Made by a program: the position numbers and the translations under genes
Shown: positions 37,521-50,881 of the stretch, piece after piece
Numbering within the stretch: position 1 is the first letter of the stretch
Layout of the letters: each line of letters begins with the position of its first letter
The notes under the pieces: generated by a model
The model's input: the letters and a program-made list of their open reading frames with translations, nothing else
Told to the model about the DNA's origin: nothing
Databases searched by the model: none
NCBI GenBank assembly: GCA_012932295.1
Contig: JAAONU010000011.1
Location: forward strand, 42,286,352 to 42,350,351
Length of the DNA: 64,000 bases
Direction of reading: 5' to 3'
From: Cyclina sinensis
Lineage: Eukaryota; Mollusca; Bivalvia; Venerida; Veneridae

Positions 37521-38984
37521 TAAACACTTCAAATGTTGCAAAAACAATGAATATTTTTTACATCACACCATTAAGCATTATATCTCCTTGAACAATATTG
37601 TAGAGGTTTTAACTCCCCTTATTTCATCAACTTCAGTCTGTACCCAGATTTATATCCTGTAGTTACATTACAGGGATTAAGTGAGAAGCAAAATTGCCTA
37701 ATAGTGTTTTTTTTCCCCCTCTCAAAACAGCGATAACAAAGATCATCAATTTCTAAATTATTTACAAACAGTCTGGTAAGGGGGCGTATTTTCCCTGGAA
37801 AAAGCCAAATATAGGTATGAGTTGCCACATGTGTCATTAGATTACTGGGAAAAGCGGTGAACGGAGCATTACTTTACTATCTCTTTAGGGAGAAGCATAT
37901 CTCAGAATCTAAGACCACCATAACTGTTACAAGGTAATGAATCTGATTAAAACAATGGGTTGCATTTCAGATCAAATTATTCTAATGATAGCATTAGGCT
38001 TGTCTTAATTACAGTTGCAGCCACAAAAAAGCAGCAAGTGCAAGATAATAAAAAAGTGAGTCTCAGAAAGAATAGAAAATATCATGACTTTAGTAACGGG
38101 AAACTCTCAACATCTAAATATAAAGATCAGAAATGGATTTTAAAATAGGTAAGCAAATATCAAAGAATTGTTCAAATATTAGCTTGATGAATAAATCCCA
38201 GAGTTTTTTGTCAATAGAGACCTTACAGTTCAATCTGTCAGGTTAATTAAGTTCTGGAAAGAAAATGAAAACCGAGGTCAACCAATACGCCTTGTTCCTA
38301 GAGACTTTTGGACTAACAACAACTTAAAAATACTATCTCAGAGTCTAGACACTACAATGCAATAGAAAAGGAAAAAGTCAGAAGACTTTTTAAATGTGTA
38401 TGAATCAACAAATGAAAAGATTAACAATTTCAAGGTGATGTCAAAACTACAGATCTTGTGGCATACACAGACATCTTTTACTGCAATAAAAGAAAAATAA
38501 GTATGTATGAACTATGTAGAATACATGCTAAAGAAAATACATGAAAAATCTATGAGGACAATCAAAAACATGGTATTTGTTGGCAACAGGCCTTAGTTCA
38601 AATGTAAATTTCTTCTTCATATCTTTTTGTGGTATATTTTCATAAAAGAAATCTTTATTTCCAGGTGGTTTTTGTTTCCAGTTGGTCTTTAACACAAGGT
38701 CTGATGGTATCTATTCCCAACACTGAAATGTTACAGAACTAATATGAGACTATACAAAACTTTCCCAATAAAACTGGACGTTAATCAATAAACTCCAATC
38801 CTCAGATAGAATTATTCAGCATGACAGATAAGGCAATACTAGTTTTCAATCAAGTGTTGTGAACTTCTTCTTTGTTTTTTTTCTCTGAAGTGATTTAGTA
38901 CTTTACACTAGCTCATGTCATATAAAGAAAGCCTGGTCTGTGTTAATATTGTCATATAAGCAGATATTTCTTCTGGTTTCTTTA

Positions 38985-39360
38985 CAAAAAGTAGGCCATG
39001 ATGGCCCTCTACTGCTCACCTAAGTACCATAGTCCCGAGCATGAAAACATAAACTGTCATAGAGAAATAAGATTATTAAGTCAGACAACCTGGTCTTTTA
39101 TTTTTTTATTTATAAAGTTTCAATCTGAGCCTTTGTGACCCAGTTTCAACCGCTCACAAAAATATCCAAATCAGTCTTAGAAAACTGAGAAAAAAAAATT
39201 GAGCTCTAAGGTGCTCACATGGACCCAGTTTAAAATTCGTCAAAAAAAAAAATCAAAGAGGCAATCATTCAGACATTCAATTATACCCATCATACAAAGA
39301 TATTTATTTTAGTTAGACAACATGGTTAAAGATTTCATGTTACTAAATTTCAATCTTGAG
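38985..39360 (+). repeat. Dispersed repeat fragment with GGCCATGATGGCC near-palindrome
   Basis: GGCCATGATGGCCCTC is followed by CTGCTCACCTAAGTA and then CACAGT/ATAGTCC-like and TTGAGTCTGTGCAACCCAGT-like phrases. The same order is seen starting at 59895. It is related in its first 40 bases to family 7. Confidence 0.5.
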
Positions 39361-39364
39361 ACAG

Positions 39365-39960
39365 AGACAGGGGTGAAAGTCCAGAATTGTGAAAATACTG
39401 AACTTAAAGCTGGGGCCCTAGGGGTCACTAGGGCCCCTGGTGGGTCCAGGGGGCCAGAGGCCCCAGAAGCTCCTGTGTTATAGCTATTTAGGACATTGAA
39501 AATCTCATTTCCATGAACTTTCTTGGAGCCTTATTTATTCTTTCTTTCACTTATTTTTTTCAACAAAACCATCAGTAAAAAGCATCATAGCACATATCAA
39601 CAGATGCATCCTTAGCGTGGAGGTGTACCGACTTCTTTCCCTTAGATTTGTAGTTAATGGGCTTGGAGCAAACATCCCACAAACATTGTGTCGGGTTTCT
39701 TTAGCCATTTCACGCCCTAAGCATCAACTTCTGACAGCCACTTCCAGTGCCATTTACTTTTCACACCCTTTTCCAGCTCACTGATGCTATACCCAGGTGG
39801 TAAGAACTCCATTTTCGCTTGTTTACAAACTTCTTCAGGAAGGTGGACATATTATAAGCTTTCCCTAAAGAATTACTTATTGGTGATTTTAATTGGCTTA
39901 GTAATCTAATTTCAGCCAATCAAATTTCTCATAACATTTATTACAAATTTGAATACATGA
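39365..39960 (+). repeat. Dispersed repeat of unknown class, copy 2
   Basis: It matches 30607-31370 in the GC-rich segment (GGGCCCCTGGTGGGTCC, GGGGGCCAGAGGCCCC) and the following section ending TTTCCATGAA. No coding content is recognised. Confidence 0.45.
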
Positions 39961-39984
39961 AAGCTAGCGGAAATTACTGAATTA

Positions 39985-41774
39985 TCGTATATACTCTCTT
40001 ATAAGATGCTCTCGCTTATAAGACGCACCCCTAACTTTGAGTTGAAAATATGTACTTTTTGCATTGACCCTCTTATAAGACGCGGTCAGATTTTCACATC
40101 GTCCGAGGTCACGTTGTTCATGAAATTTTGAACTTTCAATTGGAAACCCAACTGCTGTATTTTTTTTTTGATATTTTGAAAATATTTAAACAAAATTAAT
40201 TTTAACATATTTTATTTAATTTTTGACAAAGGCTGAATTAATTTCATTTCTTAAACCCCAAGAAAAACTTCCTACAAATACAGTGACATCCATCAATTAA
40301 CAGCAACTGCATACATCCGGTACCTTATTTTAATTATTTTTTATACTTAATTATCTAAAGGTATGATCATACAAGCCGTAGCACTAACAATTCATCACAC
40401 TGCCATAATTACCAATTATAACAATGACAATTAATTGGTTTCACTACACCACATTTAAAATTTGGCAAACTAAAATGCCCTTAATCGTATTGTAGCACAA
40501 GTAATGATCGGTCAACTATTTCTCGTATCATTTATCGAGTCTTTCACTTTAATTTCAACCGCGTCATTTTTTTACTGACGGCGCTACCACATTCATCAAT
40601 TAACTCTGGATTGCCAGTCACTAACCATTTTCTCACTAACGCCAACGGCAGTATCAGCAATAAAACATGCCCATATCAATATATTATCCAATCATGTTGC
40701 AGTCTGAGCAGGTAGTTATGATCGGTCAACTATTTCCCGTATCATTTACCGAGTCTTTCACTTTTAACTTCAACCGCGAATTTTTTTTTTTTCGACGGCG
40801 CTATCACATTCATCAATTAACTTTGTTTGGATTGCCAGTCACAAACCATTTTCTCAGTAACGCCAACGGCTGTATCAGCAATAAAACATGCCCATATCGA
40901 TATATTATCTAATCATGTTGCGGTCTGAGCAGGTAGTCATGCATACTGAACTGTCAATCAGCAAATTCAAACCAATCAATAGAAGACACAATTAGGCAAT
41001 CACAAGCTGATAGTGTTTATACAAAAATTACGTTCTTCGATAAGAAACTGCTGAAAATTGGCATCTAATTGGCGTATAATTAATATACAATGCCAGACAA
41101 TTAACAGTACAAGGGTCTCAGCTATCAACTCCTGCGAATCATTGAAATAACAGTCTGTTCATTAGTGAGACCCCTTTACTAAATTTCACAGTTTTTTAAA
41201 TGTGAGAATTTAACATTATTGTTAGCGTGACTTGAAGCAATAATTGCGATTTACAGTTTTTAAAGTGGTGTTTTAATTGAAAAAAGAATTAAATATTAAC
41301 TTATTGCCAAACATTCTTTTATTTAAAAACATAAAATAATGTTAAAAAAGAACGAGTAGTATACGCCGATTGAGCATAATTTAATACGGTGTGGTACGGC
41401 CCGGGATGCGCTTTAGCACTCGTAGCAAAATGGCTGATGTTGAAATGAAAGTAACGCTGACGCTGTCTAAAAAGGAGAAAAAAAGCCTTTGTTAGACCAA
41501 AACAAGAACATCTAGCGATACTTTACATTCTAATTAAAAGTCTTTGATCAATTTCTACAGGAATGGTAATTTTTTGCCTTGTTATTTTTTGTTTAGCCCC
41601 GATAAGTTACTGAACAGTTTGCAGCACATTACGGTTGCCAAAATCTTGATTGTAGAAGCCAGATTCTTGTTGGGATTTTTTTTTCTCTTGAAGGACGTGC
41701 TTATAAGACGCTCCCCCCTTGACAACCTTATAATATGATTCCTAAAAATGCGTCTTATAAGCGAGTATATACGG
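39985..41774 (+). mobile_element. 1.79-kb TIR element (TA target duplication)
   Basis: The left end is TCGTATATACTCTCTTATAAG and the right end, inverted, is CCGTATATACTCGCTTATAAG, with TA on both sides (39983-39984, 41775-41776). Inside, a 214-bp imperfect tandem duplication starts at 40504 and again at 40718 (ATGATCGGTCAACTATTT). The outer 11 bases are the same as in the 907/908-bp elements although the interiors differ. No transposase ORF is visible. A 21-codon plus-strand ORF starts at about 41431. Confidence 0.8.
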
Positions 41775-44415
41775 TATCAATATTGTGTGGCAAACAAAGA
41801 GTTCGGCACTATTCGGATGATATCGGAACTTGAAAACAGGAGCTTATGAATATCTAGGAGAGTTCACTGCTGTCAAATTCGTTTCTATTAAACATAATGC
41901 TATCTTGTTGTCAGTATTAGCTCTCGTACATCTTTTACCGTTAAACTGTTGAAGGATCAGTGTAATGTGCATTACAGTTGTTCATACCTGAAACATATTC
42001 AACTTGTTAATCTTAAGTTATTTAGACTTGGCAGAGTTATGACTAGAAAACATCTTACAACTTTTATGGTGAGCCATAATTAAGCCTCTGAAAAAGACCT
42101 CTGCTGTATTTTTTTTCCATTTCATCAAGAACCACATTTCTTTCCCATCATAACAAAGGAACATTTTTTTCAACCTTATTAGTTTAGTCTGGTAATCATG
42201 CATATTATGTTTATGTACTTTTTAGTTATTGTAATAAGGGAGCCTGTGTACGTCAAGTAAAATTTCTGCTCCCGTAATTGACATTACACCAGCAATGATA
42301 TCACTCTGCCCACTGGGTCGATCATGTTACCTGGTCATCCAGAACCTTAGACAAAAGATGGTACCGATGTTTTCGCGAAAATGTTATTCCACTTACGAGA
42401 ATAACCTTGTAAAGTTGGTATGTTTTTTTAATGTTTGTAATGCTTTTATTTGATAGTTGAATATTTAACAGTATTTAAAACAGTTCAAAATTACCTGTAT
42501 TTCATGAATTAACATACAGAAACTGTTGTGCAATGATTCTTATTTTTTTCTCGTTTACTTCTTCATGAATATAACTTGCTGACTAGACCTAACATAATTC
42601 AAAGAAAGGTGGAAAAGCCTAATAATTACTGAAATTTTGAAATTAAAGGAGTCAAAGATACAAACACAAAAACGATATCAGTTACACGAAGTGTTGATGT
42701 CACAAACTGATTGCAGTGTATATCGACTTAAAATACTATTCCAGACTCAAGTACCATACATAACATGCGGTCATGAATTATGCTCACCCAGTTCGTTTGA
42801 GCCAAAAAATGCTTTGTCAGGTATATAATGCACACACAAAAATCGCGCCCGCATCCCTCTGATTCACTCAATTTATTAGCATAGCATTCTAAACTCAAAC
42901 AAGTCAACACCTCCTCAAAATTCTCAACACCTCAAATATCTCAACATAAACGGACAGTAATAGACAAACAAAAGAAAAATCGGTCAACCTTAATCGACAC
43001 CAATTGGAAAACAATAGACCAGTAATCACAGATTGTGTTAACAATCAAATGCGAGCATAACAAATATGTTAATATTTCTTGAAAATAAGCTTGACACGCA
43101 GTTATATATGAAATTAATTGCTACAGAAATGGGATATACATTCAAAATCAGGTGTATTTTAAGTAATGATTATTACTATTATATCATTTAAAATGGTTCA
43201 TATTAATTATCAATTTGATTTCTTAATTGAACTATAGTTAAGTCATTTTCGGACCTTTTCTTCTTAACAGACATATTATTTTCAGAAGCAGCTACATTTA
43301 AATATTCTAAGCTTAATTTCGTGAACTTTTTTGAAATATTTTGATTAGATATTTTTACCACTAAATCTAAAGCTAATAATATTTATATATTTGAACATAT
43401 TATTTTAACTTTTTTTCTTTTTTATGGTTCCATTATTTATTGATGCTATTTCATAACTGATAAGATATTGTCATAAAAATCTTTTGGATATTTTGGGACT
43501 AGACATGCATTTTTATACAATCTTACTATACATAGTGCGATTATGCAAATAACCTTTAATGACAGAAGAAAAAAGTGTATTTGTGCAAACTCTTTCCCTT
43601 TTAAATGCATTATGAAATAGCAAGGAGTTACTTTCGCTAAATAATTTATTTCCTGCATACTTAAGTATTACATAAATAACTCCATCTTTCAGTATGTCAA
43701 GACATCTTCCTACTAATTTAGGTATACCAAGCTTATACCATTTGAATATCTTTTAATTGTCAGAAAATCTAAATATTTTCCATAGAAAATACATTTGCAC
43801 TGTTATCTTATACAAACAGCTTGTCTAAGGAAAATGGGGAACATTTGTAGGTACTGTAGCATGGAACGGAAAATGATCATTGATATGCTTATCTACAAGG
43901 GCCCCAGTCAGTTTGAATGACAGGCGGTGTAATGTCAATTGAATTCTGAGATAGTATGTTTGAATGTTGAGAACAGCATTTAAAAGAATAAGCTGTCCTT
44001 CAGTTTCTATGAGTTGAATGGTGATGCCTGTGTTTATTCTCATAATTTTCCTGTGAGTTACGACTGTCTGCACATTATTAGCAGCGATGTGTACTTGTAA
44101 TTACTTTGTTGCATCACATATTTCATGTTCAGTTTCCTCCACACTGCTAGACTGATGAGCCTTAATCATCTAACAGCCAGTGACCTGAAGATGACTTCAA
44201 TCATCACCAGTAATTGCTTACAATCTGAAGCACCATCCAATATGCATTTTTTGTCAATTTGCGTTACTTCATTTTGGCTTGATATTTCAATCCATATTCT
44301 CTTTACTTAAGATATTGCTGCTTTTCAGACTGACATCATGAAAACTATCAGCGGAAAGAAGTACGGCATATTAGTGACACTGGTCCCAGTTAATTGGACT
44401 GACACACATCTTTAA

Positions 44416-44636
44416 CCCTTTACCACATGGTTAAGTGTTAAATCGCATATGCGACCAGTGCAGATCCAGATCAGCCTGCACATCCGTGCAGTTTGATCTG
44501 GATCTCCACTGTTCACTTTTCAGTCAGAAATACTTTTATGGATATAAAAGCGACCAGTGGAGATCCAGATCAGACTGCACGGATGGATCTGCACTGGTCG
44601 CATATGCGTTAAAACACGTATCTATGGAGTAAAGGA
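44416..44636 (+). mobile_element. 221-bp MITE with TTAA target duplication
   Basis: TTAA flanks both ends (44412-44415 and 44637-44640). The ends begin CCCTTTAC and, inverted, TCCTTTAC. Inner arms CGCATATGCGACCAGTGCAG occur in both orientations, so the element can fold along most of its length. TTAA targets are typical of piggyBac-like elements. Confidence 0.85.
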
Positions 44637-45631
44637 TTAATCAACTGCACGCTTATGATTAGCTCTACTTTACAAAAGCACTATTCTTTTAATATTCTTT
44701 GCAAAATGGTTACAACAAAATTAATGCATCAATTCCAATGTTGTTTTTAAAAATACAAACAAGAAACCAAGTTCTCAATGAAATAAAACTTTCTGAAAGA
44801 ATGGAAGAAATGGAAGAAAAAAGTTTTTGACTTCAAGACAAATTTAGTATGAAATTAAATACATTATGTTAGTTCAATGACATGTAGAAATTGAAAATTT
44901 AAAAGCAAGTTCAGGTGGGACGGGGGAAGGGTAAAGGGGGTGGGTTTTTTTTTTCAATCCTCAGAATCAGGCAACAACTTTCTTATCGGAGGTTGACAAC
45001 TGACCTATTCATTTTATTTTTCAGGTCAGAGAAAGGAAGTCATAATAGACTATTAATGATACATCTTAAAACTGCCTGCTATGTTCTTTAATAAATGTTT
45101 CCAATGCCCTTTTGTGGTAAAAAATGTACTCCATTCACATTCTCTGCAGTACTAACTAATATTTTCAATCAAATATTCAGTCCAATGATTATCTTGCCCC
45201 ATGGAGAAAATACTGTCAATATTTTACTCTATAAATCAACATCACAAGCACAGATCATTTCTATCAAAGAAATGTGGAAAATGATTGAATTCTCTTACTT
45301 AATGATCCAGTTTCTTAGAGGTTAGTGCACTGAAGCATTTTCAACATCTGCCATCTAAAATTCATAGAAATAGATCTTCCATCCATCTACTTAAGCAGGG
45401 CACACAGGTTACAAATTGTTTATACTCTTTTATAGCCAGATTAAAATCTTCCAATTTCTCAGGGAAAATAATCTTTTTGGTTTCTTTTTCAGACCACTAA
45501 CTTAATAATTGTAATACCTTGAATTTTGCAAGGAAGCCACAACAAGGGGTAATCTAAATGTGGTACAAGCAACTGTCCATCTTAAAAAAATCAACTTTAA
45601 TGAAATGACTATAATGAAGAGTCCCCTAAAC

Positions 45632-46420
45632 AACTAGAAATGGGTTTTTGATTGAACAAAAACATATGTCTCCCCCCAGCCAGTTGCTGCAGATAGTATT
45701 GAGTCAGACGATTGTAAAATTTGACATTTAACCTCCAAGTGTGACCTTGACCTTGAGACACTGCACCCGCAAAGTGGGTTCTGCACGTCACCTTGATGAG
45801 GTGAACATCTGACCCAAGTTTCATAAAAATCCTTCAAGGGCTATTGAAGATACAGAGCGGACACGATTTTGTGGCATTTGACATTTAACCTCCAAGTGTG
45901 ACCTTGACCTTGAGACACCACACCCGCAAAGTGGGTTCTGCATGTTGCCTTGATGAGGTGAACATCTGACCCAAATTTCATAAAAATCCTTCAAGGGCTT
46001 TTGAATATACAGAGCGGACACAATTTTGTTGCATTTGACATTTAACCTCCAAGTGTGACCTTGACCTTGAGATACCACACCCACAAAGTGTGTTCTGCAC
46101 GTCGCCTTGATGAGGTGAACATCTGACCCAAGTTTCATAAAAATCTTTCAAGGGCTTTGGAAGATACAGAGCGGACACGATTTTGTGGCATTTGAAATTT
46201 AACCTCCAAGTGTGACCTTGCCCTTGAGACACCACACTCGCAAAGTGGGTTCTGCACGTCGCCTTGATGAGGTGAACATCTGACCCAAGTTTCATAAAAA
46301 TCCTTCAAGGGCTTTGGAAGATACAGAGAGGACACGATTTTGTGACGGACAGACAGACGGACGGACGGACAACCGGGGGAAAAACAATATGTCTCCCCCA
46401 TTTTTGGGGGGAGACATAAT
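45632..46420 (+). mobile_element. Hairpin-ended repeat element (family 2) with 157-bp units
   Basis: The header is AACTAGAAATGGG and the 5' arm is ATGTCTCCCCCC (45666-45677). About four units of 157 bp each carry GTGACCTTGACCTTGAGA, TTGATGAGGTGAACATCTGA and AAGTTTCATAAAAATCCTTC. The stretch GACAGACGGACGGACGGAC precedes a stem-loop at 46388-46420 whose two sides are TATGTCTCCCCC and GGGGGGAGACATA. The unit length gives overlapping spurious ORFs on the minus strand. No protein is recognised. Confidence 0.8.
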
Positions 46421-49400
46421 TCTTCGTACTATCTTAAAATTGTTCCAGTTAAATGACAATGGAAGGTCAAGGTGTACATGAATTAAGAAGTAATAAATTT
46501 ATACTTTCTTATTAATGGCACTTTCAGAATACTAAGTAGACTGTTTTTTCATACAAGCTCTGTTAACCACTGGTATAAGCTTATCTTATTGTCTGTTATT
46601 GCCCACAGAGGGAAAGTTATATTGAATATAATAATAATATAAGAATATTCTCCAAACATTTAGTGATCTACTCAAAACATGATCTAAATACCAATTAACA
46701 CTGAAATGCAATGTAACTCCAAATTTATCAGTATTCAACGGACTGCTTCACTTGAACCCTTGTAAAATTATTCATTCTTAGAAAATTATAATGGTCCATA
46801 GGAAAAGTTTCTCTCCAATGGAAACTCCACAGCAGAAAGAAAACAAACAAAATATAGCAAGAACATGTTATTTTTTCAAAAACAGCTGGAACGATTTCAA
46901 ATTATCAAAGAACACTTGGCTAAAAGCCTCCTTCACTAAATACTTTTACTAATGCATTCTAACTATTCTAGATACATTCTTAAACCTGATAAAACTTAAA
47001 TTGCTACATACAAACTGAGCTAATTTTAGTCTGCTGTCATTAGGAGAATAACTAATCTTGCTCAATTAAAACTCTCCAAATCTGTCTCATGTCTACCTTG
47101 ACTAGAACAAGGTGTTGACAACACTCAACCTTATATAAATTAGCTGATCAGTATTATTTTAGCTAAGAATTTTTGTCATTAATCAGCAAAAAGCCTTAGT
47201 TCAAATATCTCCAAGGTAACTGCTGTGTTTCATTTTGTTTCTCTTATAGATGCTAGTCTCCAACCAAGAATCTGACATCAAACTGGCATGAACTGGCTTT
47301 CAGCTTGTAAAAATTCTCTTACTCTGATACATATACTTGTCACCTTAATGCAAATATCAAACATAATACTCTACCATTCAACAGTTACTGTATGGCCAGT
47401 TCAAAAGGTTACAGTTCAATATTCTCAGTTCAAATAATATGTAAGTTTACACATTGGTGTGTTTCCTTCTGCAAACAGCTTTATTAATACTGCTTCCAAT
47501 CATTATGTTAATACAAAGCAAATGACAGTTAGGCAAAATTACTAAAATGATCTTTCAAAATCAAATAAATGACTAATAGGCAGATTTATTTATTATTGTT
47601 GTGAATGAAACACTATCACACAAATGAATTAATAATAGCTTAATGCATTATGTTTCATAATAACCAGTCATAATGGCCTGATGTACAGACTGTCACATCA
47701 AAAGAAATCATCATTTTTACAATTGTGGCTGTGTACTGTGTGTTCAGTGCAAAACTACTGTACCTCCTTATTTTAAGGGTAGTAACAATAATTTTGCACT
47801 AAGTCCTAGACATGTCAACTGTTACATTCATCATTTAGCCACAGAAATCAATGCTCAAACACTGCATGCTTTTTTATACATTTAAGGCAGCGTTGGTGAA
47901 CTTTGACAACCATGTTTGTTCAAAGTTTAGCAAGGTCATGACTCATGACTATATACTATAAAGACAAATTATCAAACTTCTTTGGAAAAAAATCATGAAA
48001 CTTCTAGTCAATGAAAGTAACATGAAACCTCCTCTTACAGAACAACAATTTACAATGTAACATACATATCCAAGGGTGAATGTGGGAAAAGTTCTAACTG
48101 TTTTAAAATGAAGCAAATGGTACTTTTTTGCATTCACCCCTCGATATGCAGAACCAGTTGCTCAATAATACCAACATATCCTATTCCTGAATCAAACTCC
48201 CACAAGGGCCCATCAGTTTATCAAGCTGTCAAACTAAATCAAAATTCAAAATGATTTGCAATGACTGGGAGAAAGTGATATGAAAACAATTTTGAAATCT
48301 GAGAAATCCATGGAGTCTTTTTGCTATGCGAGAAAAAAAAGCAACATAGCACAATGGAAAAGTGGAGAAAACAAAAATTTGCAGAAGCAAATCCGCACTC
48401 CCTGTGCTAGGTAAATCAAGAATTGTCTCCCTCTGAAAGGCTATCACCATTTGCATATAGAAGTGAACAGGACTACTACAAGCTCTAGATTCAGCTGAGT
48501 AATTATAAGATGTTAAAATCATACAAATTCAACTTGTTCATTTTTGTTTGCAAATTAATGACCAATTAACTTCTACTGATACGAAGTGAAAACAACATTA
48601 AGTGCTGCATTGACTTCCATACAAAATGACTGGCAAAGTAATGGGGATCTTTGACAAACATTCAACTACAAGTGCAGTTTTAATAGAAGACTGACTAATC
48701 AAACAGAAAGAAGATCAAATGCACTGATCAACACATCCTTCCCAGTGCAGCAGTACTCGGCAGACGTTTCTGCCAATTACACTGATAAATATCAAAATTC
48801 TGAACCCCAGAATGAGAAAGCATTGCAAAACTTCTAGCAACATTTTTCAAACAATACTGGCTGATTCTATCAAGAATTAAAAAACTTTATAAATTCTACT
48901 TTGAAAGTTTCTCTAGGGTGAACATAATTTCTTAAGTTCTTGTTTCAGTGTAGAAACTTTATGTTGAGGAGGTTCTAAAGTGCTAAGGGATAGAGAAGGA
49001 TATAGAACCTGTTTCCTATCACCCCTCAAAGTACACATATCCTTCAGTTAACCCTTCTTTTAGGTAAATTCCAATTCTAAATGATCAATTATAACTGCCA
49101 TAAAACCAACATTACTGATTAAATTTAAGCCAAAGGTAACAATAAGAAAGATGGGTCCAGATAATGAGCTTCATTTAACATTCAATGTAGCCAATTAAAA
49201 TTGATATTGTATGTTTCGCTTTGCTCTGATAATGACAAGGAATGGTAAAAAAGCAGGGATTGTCAATGACCTAAAATGCCATGGTCTTGTTTGTTATTTA
49301 GATCTTGCTTATTGGTTATATTAGACATATCTATAGGTCATTGAAAGCCAATAACAATGTTGTTAATTCTTAATTCCAGGGTATTATAAAGGTATGACCT

Positions 49401-49621
49401 TTTCATGGTGAAAGAGCTAGTAAAAAGTTCAATGGAGACGAAGACAAAATTATGTTGAAACAAAAATGAACTAATTGTTTGGCACACTAAACTGATAGCA
49501 ATTAAAGGTCTTGCAAAAACCAGTCTGATTTTTCAAAAATCAAGTTTCAGAAACTGAAAGAGGACACCTGATTCTTCAAACTCCCCATTTTTTTCTTGGA
49601 TAAGGTTTCAAAACTACTAAG

Positions 49622-50881
49622 TAGGGATGTAAATGAATACTGATTTTGGTATTCGAATATTCATACAGAATATTCAAATATATTTGAATGTTCCTATAAG
49701 AAATGTGATTGCTTCTGAATGTCCGAATTTTTGGTATCCAAATACTCATACATTTATGATATTGACATACTGGCCCCTGTTTTATTGAAACTATTCTGTT
49801 TCAATCCTCAAATTTATTTTAAGGTAAAGGTCACACTTGAATAATATATCATGTTGGCTTTGTCATAAGTGTTGTTTTTTTTTTTTTTTTTTCCAAGTAT
49901 TATTAACATCCAACCACAAATAACGAAATTATGGCGAGGTTTAGCAAATTCAATAATCTGACCTTGACTGTAAAGGTCATTTAAAGGTCAAGGTCAAATT
50001 TGAAATAATCATAATGTCGGATTTGTCATAAGTGCTGTTTACTCTAAATATGAATCAAATCTATAAATAAATGAGAATGTTATGACAATTTAAGCAAAGT
50101 CCAATCATCTGACCTCGACATTCAAGGTCATTTTAAGGTCATGGTCATATCTGAGTTATTCAACATGTTTGTTTTGTCATAAGTGTTGTTTTGTCCAAGT
50201 ATAAATAAAATCCAACCATAGATACTAAAGTTACAGACAATTTTAGCAAAATTTAATATTTTGACCTTGAAGGTGAATGTCATTTATGAGTCAAGGTCAA
50301 GCTGAGTCTGGTTCACTTGAAGATCTTGTCAAAGGGTTGTTGTGTCCAAGTATGAAGACAATCCACCTATTAATAATTAAGTTATGGCAAATTTTAGCAA
50401 AATTCAATAATTTGACCTTGAAGGTGAAGGTCATTAATGAGTAAAGGTCAAGTTTAGTCCAGTCTACTTGAAGATCTTGTCCAAAGGGTTGTTGTGCCCA
50501 AGCATGAAGACAATCCACCTATTAATAAATTTTAGCAAAATTCAATAATTTGACCTTGAAGGTGAAGGTCATTTATGAGTCAAGGCCAAGTTTAGTCCAG
50601 TGTTCTTAAAGATCTTGTCCAAAGGGATGTTGTGCCCAAGCATAAAGAGAATCCACCTATCAATAATTAAGTTATGGCCAATTTTAGCAAAATTCAATAT
50701 TTTGACTTTGAAGGTGAAGGTCATTTATGAGTCAAGGTCAAGTTTAGTCTGGTCTACTTGAAGGTCTTGTCCAAAAGGTTGTTGTGTCCAAGCATGAAGA
50801 AAATCTGGAATGCAGAAATTGGATTAGAATATTCGTAAGGAATGTGAATGTCGAATGTTCGAATATTCATTGACATCCCTT
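49622..50881 (+). mobile_element. hAT-like non-autonomous element carrying a ~150-bp tandem core
   Basis: The termini are TAGGGATGTAAATGAATA and, inverted, AAGGGATGTCAATGAATA. The flanking 8-mers CTACTAAG (49614-49621) and CTACAAAG (50882-50889) differ at one base. Repeated GAATATTC motifs lie near both ends. The interior (about 49960-50800) is six units of ~137-153 bp with TTTGACCTTGAAGGTGAAGG followed by TCATTTATGAGTCAAGGTCA. No transposase is present. It resembles the 31874-33102 element in its ends. Confidence 0.75.

Noticed and set aside
41431..41496. Short plus-strand ORF starting MADVEMKV as a transposon first exon
   Set aside because: Only 21 codons, inside a non-autonomous element, with no continuation that I can support.
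45609..46401. Overlapping ~100-codon minus ORFs as a gene family
   Set aside because: They repeat every 157 bp, which is not a multiple of three, and simply mirror the family 2 repeat unit.
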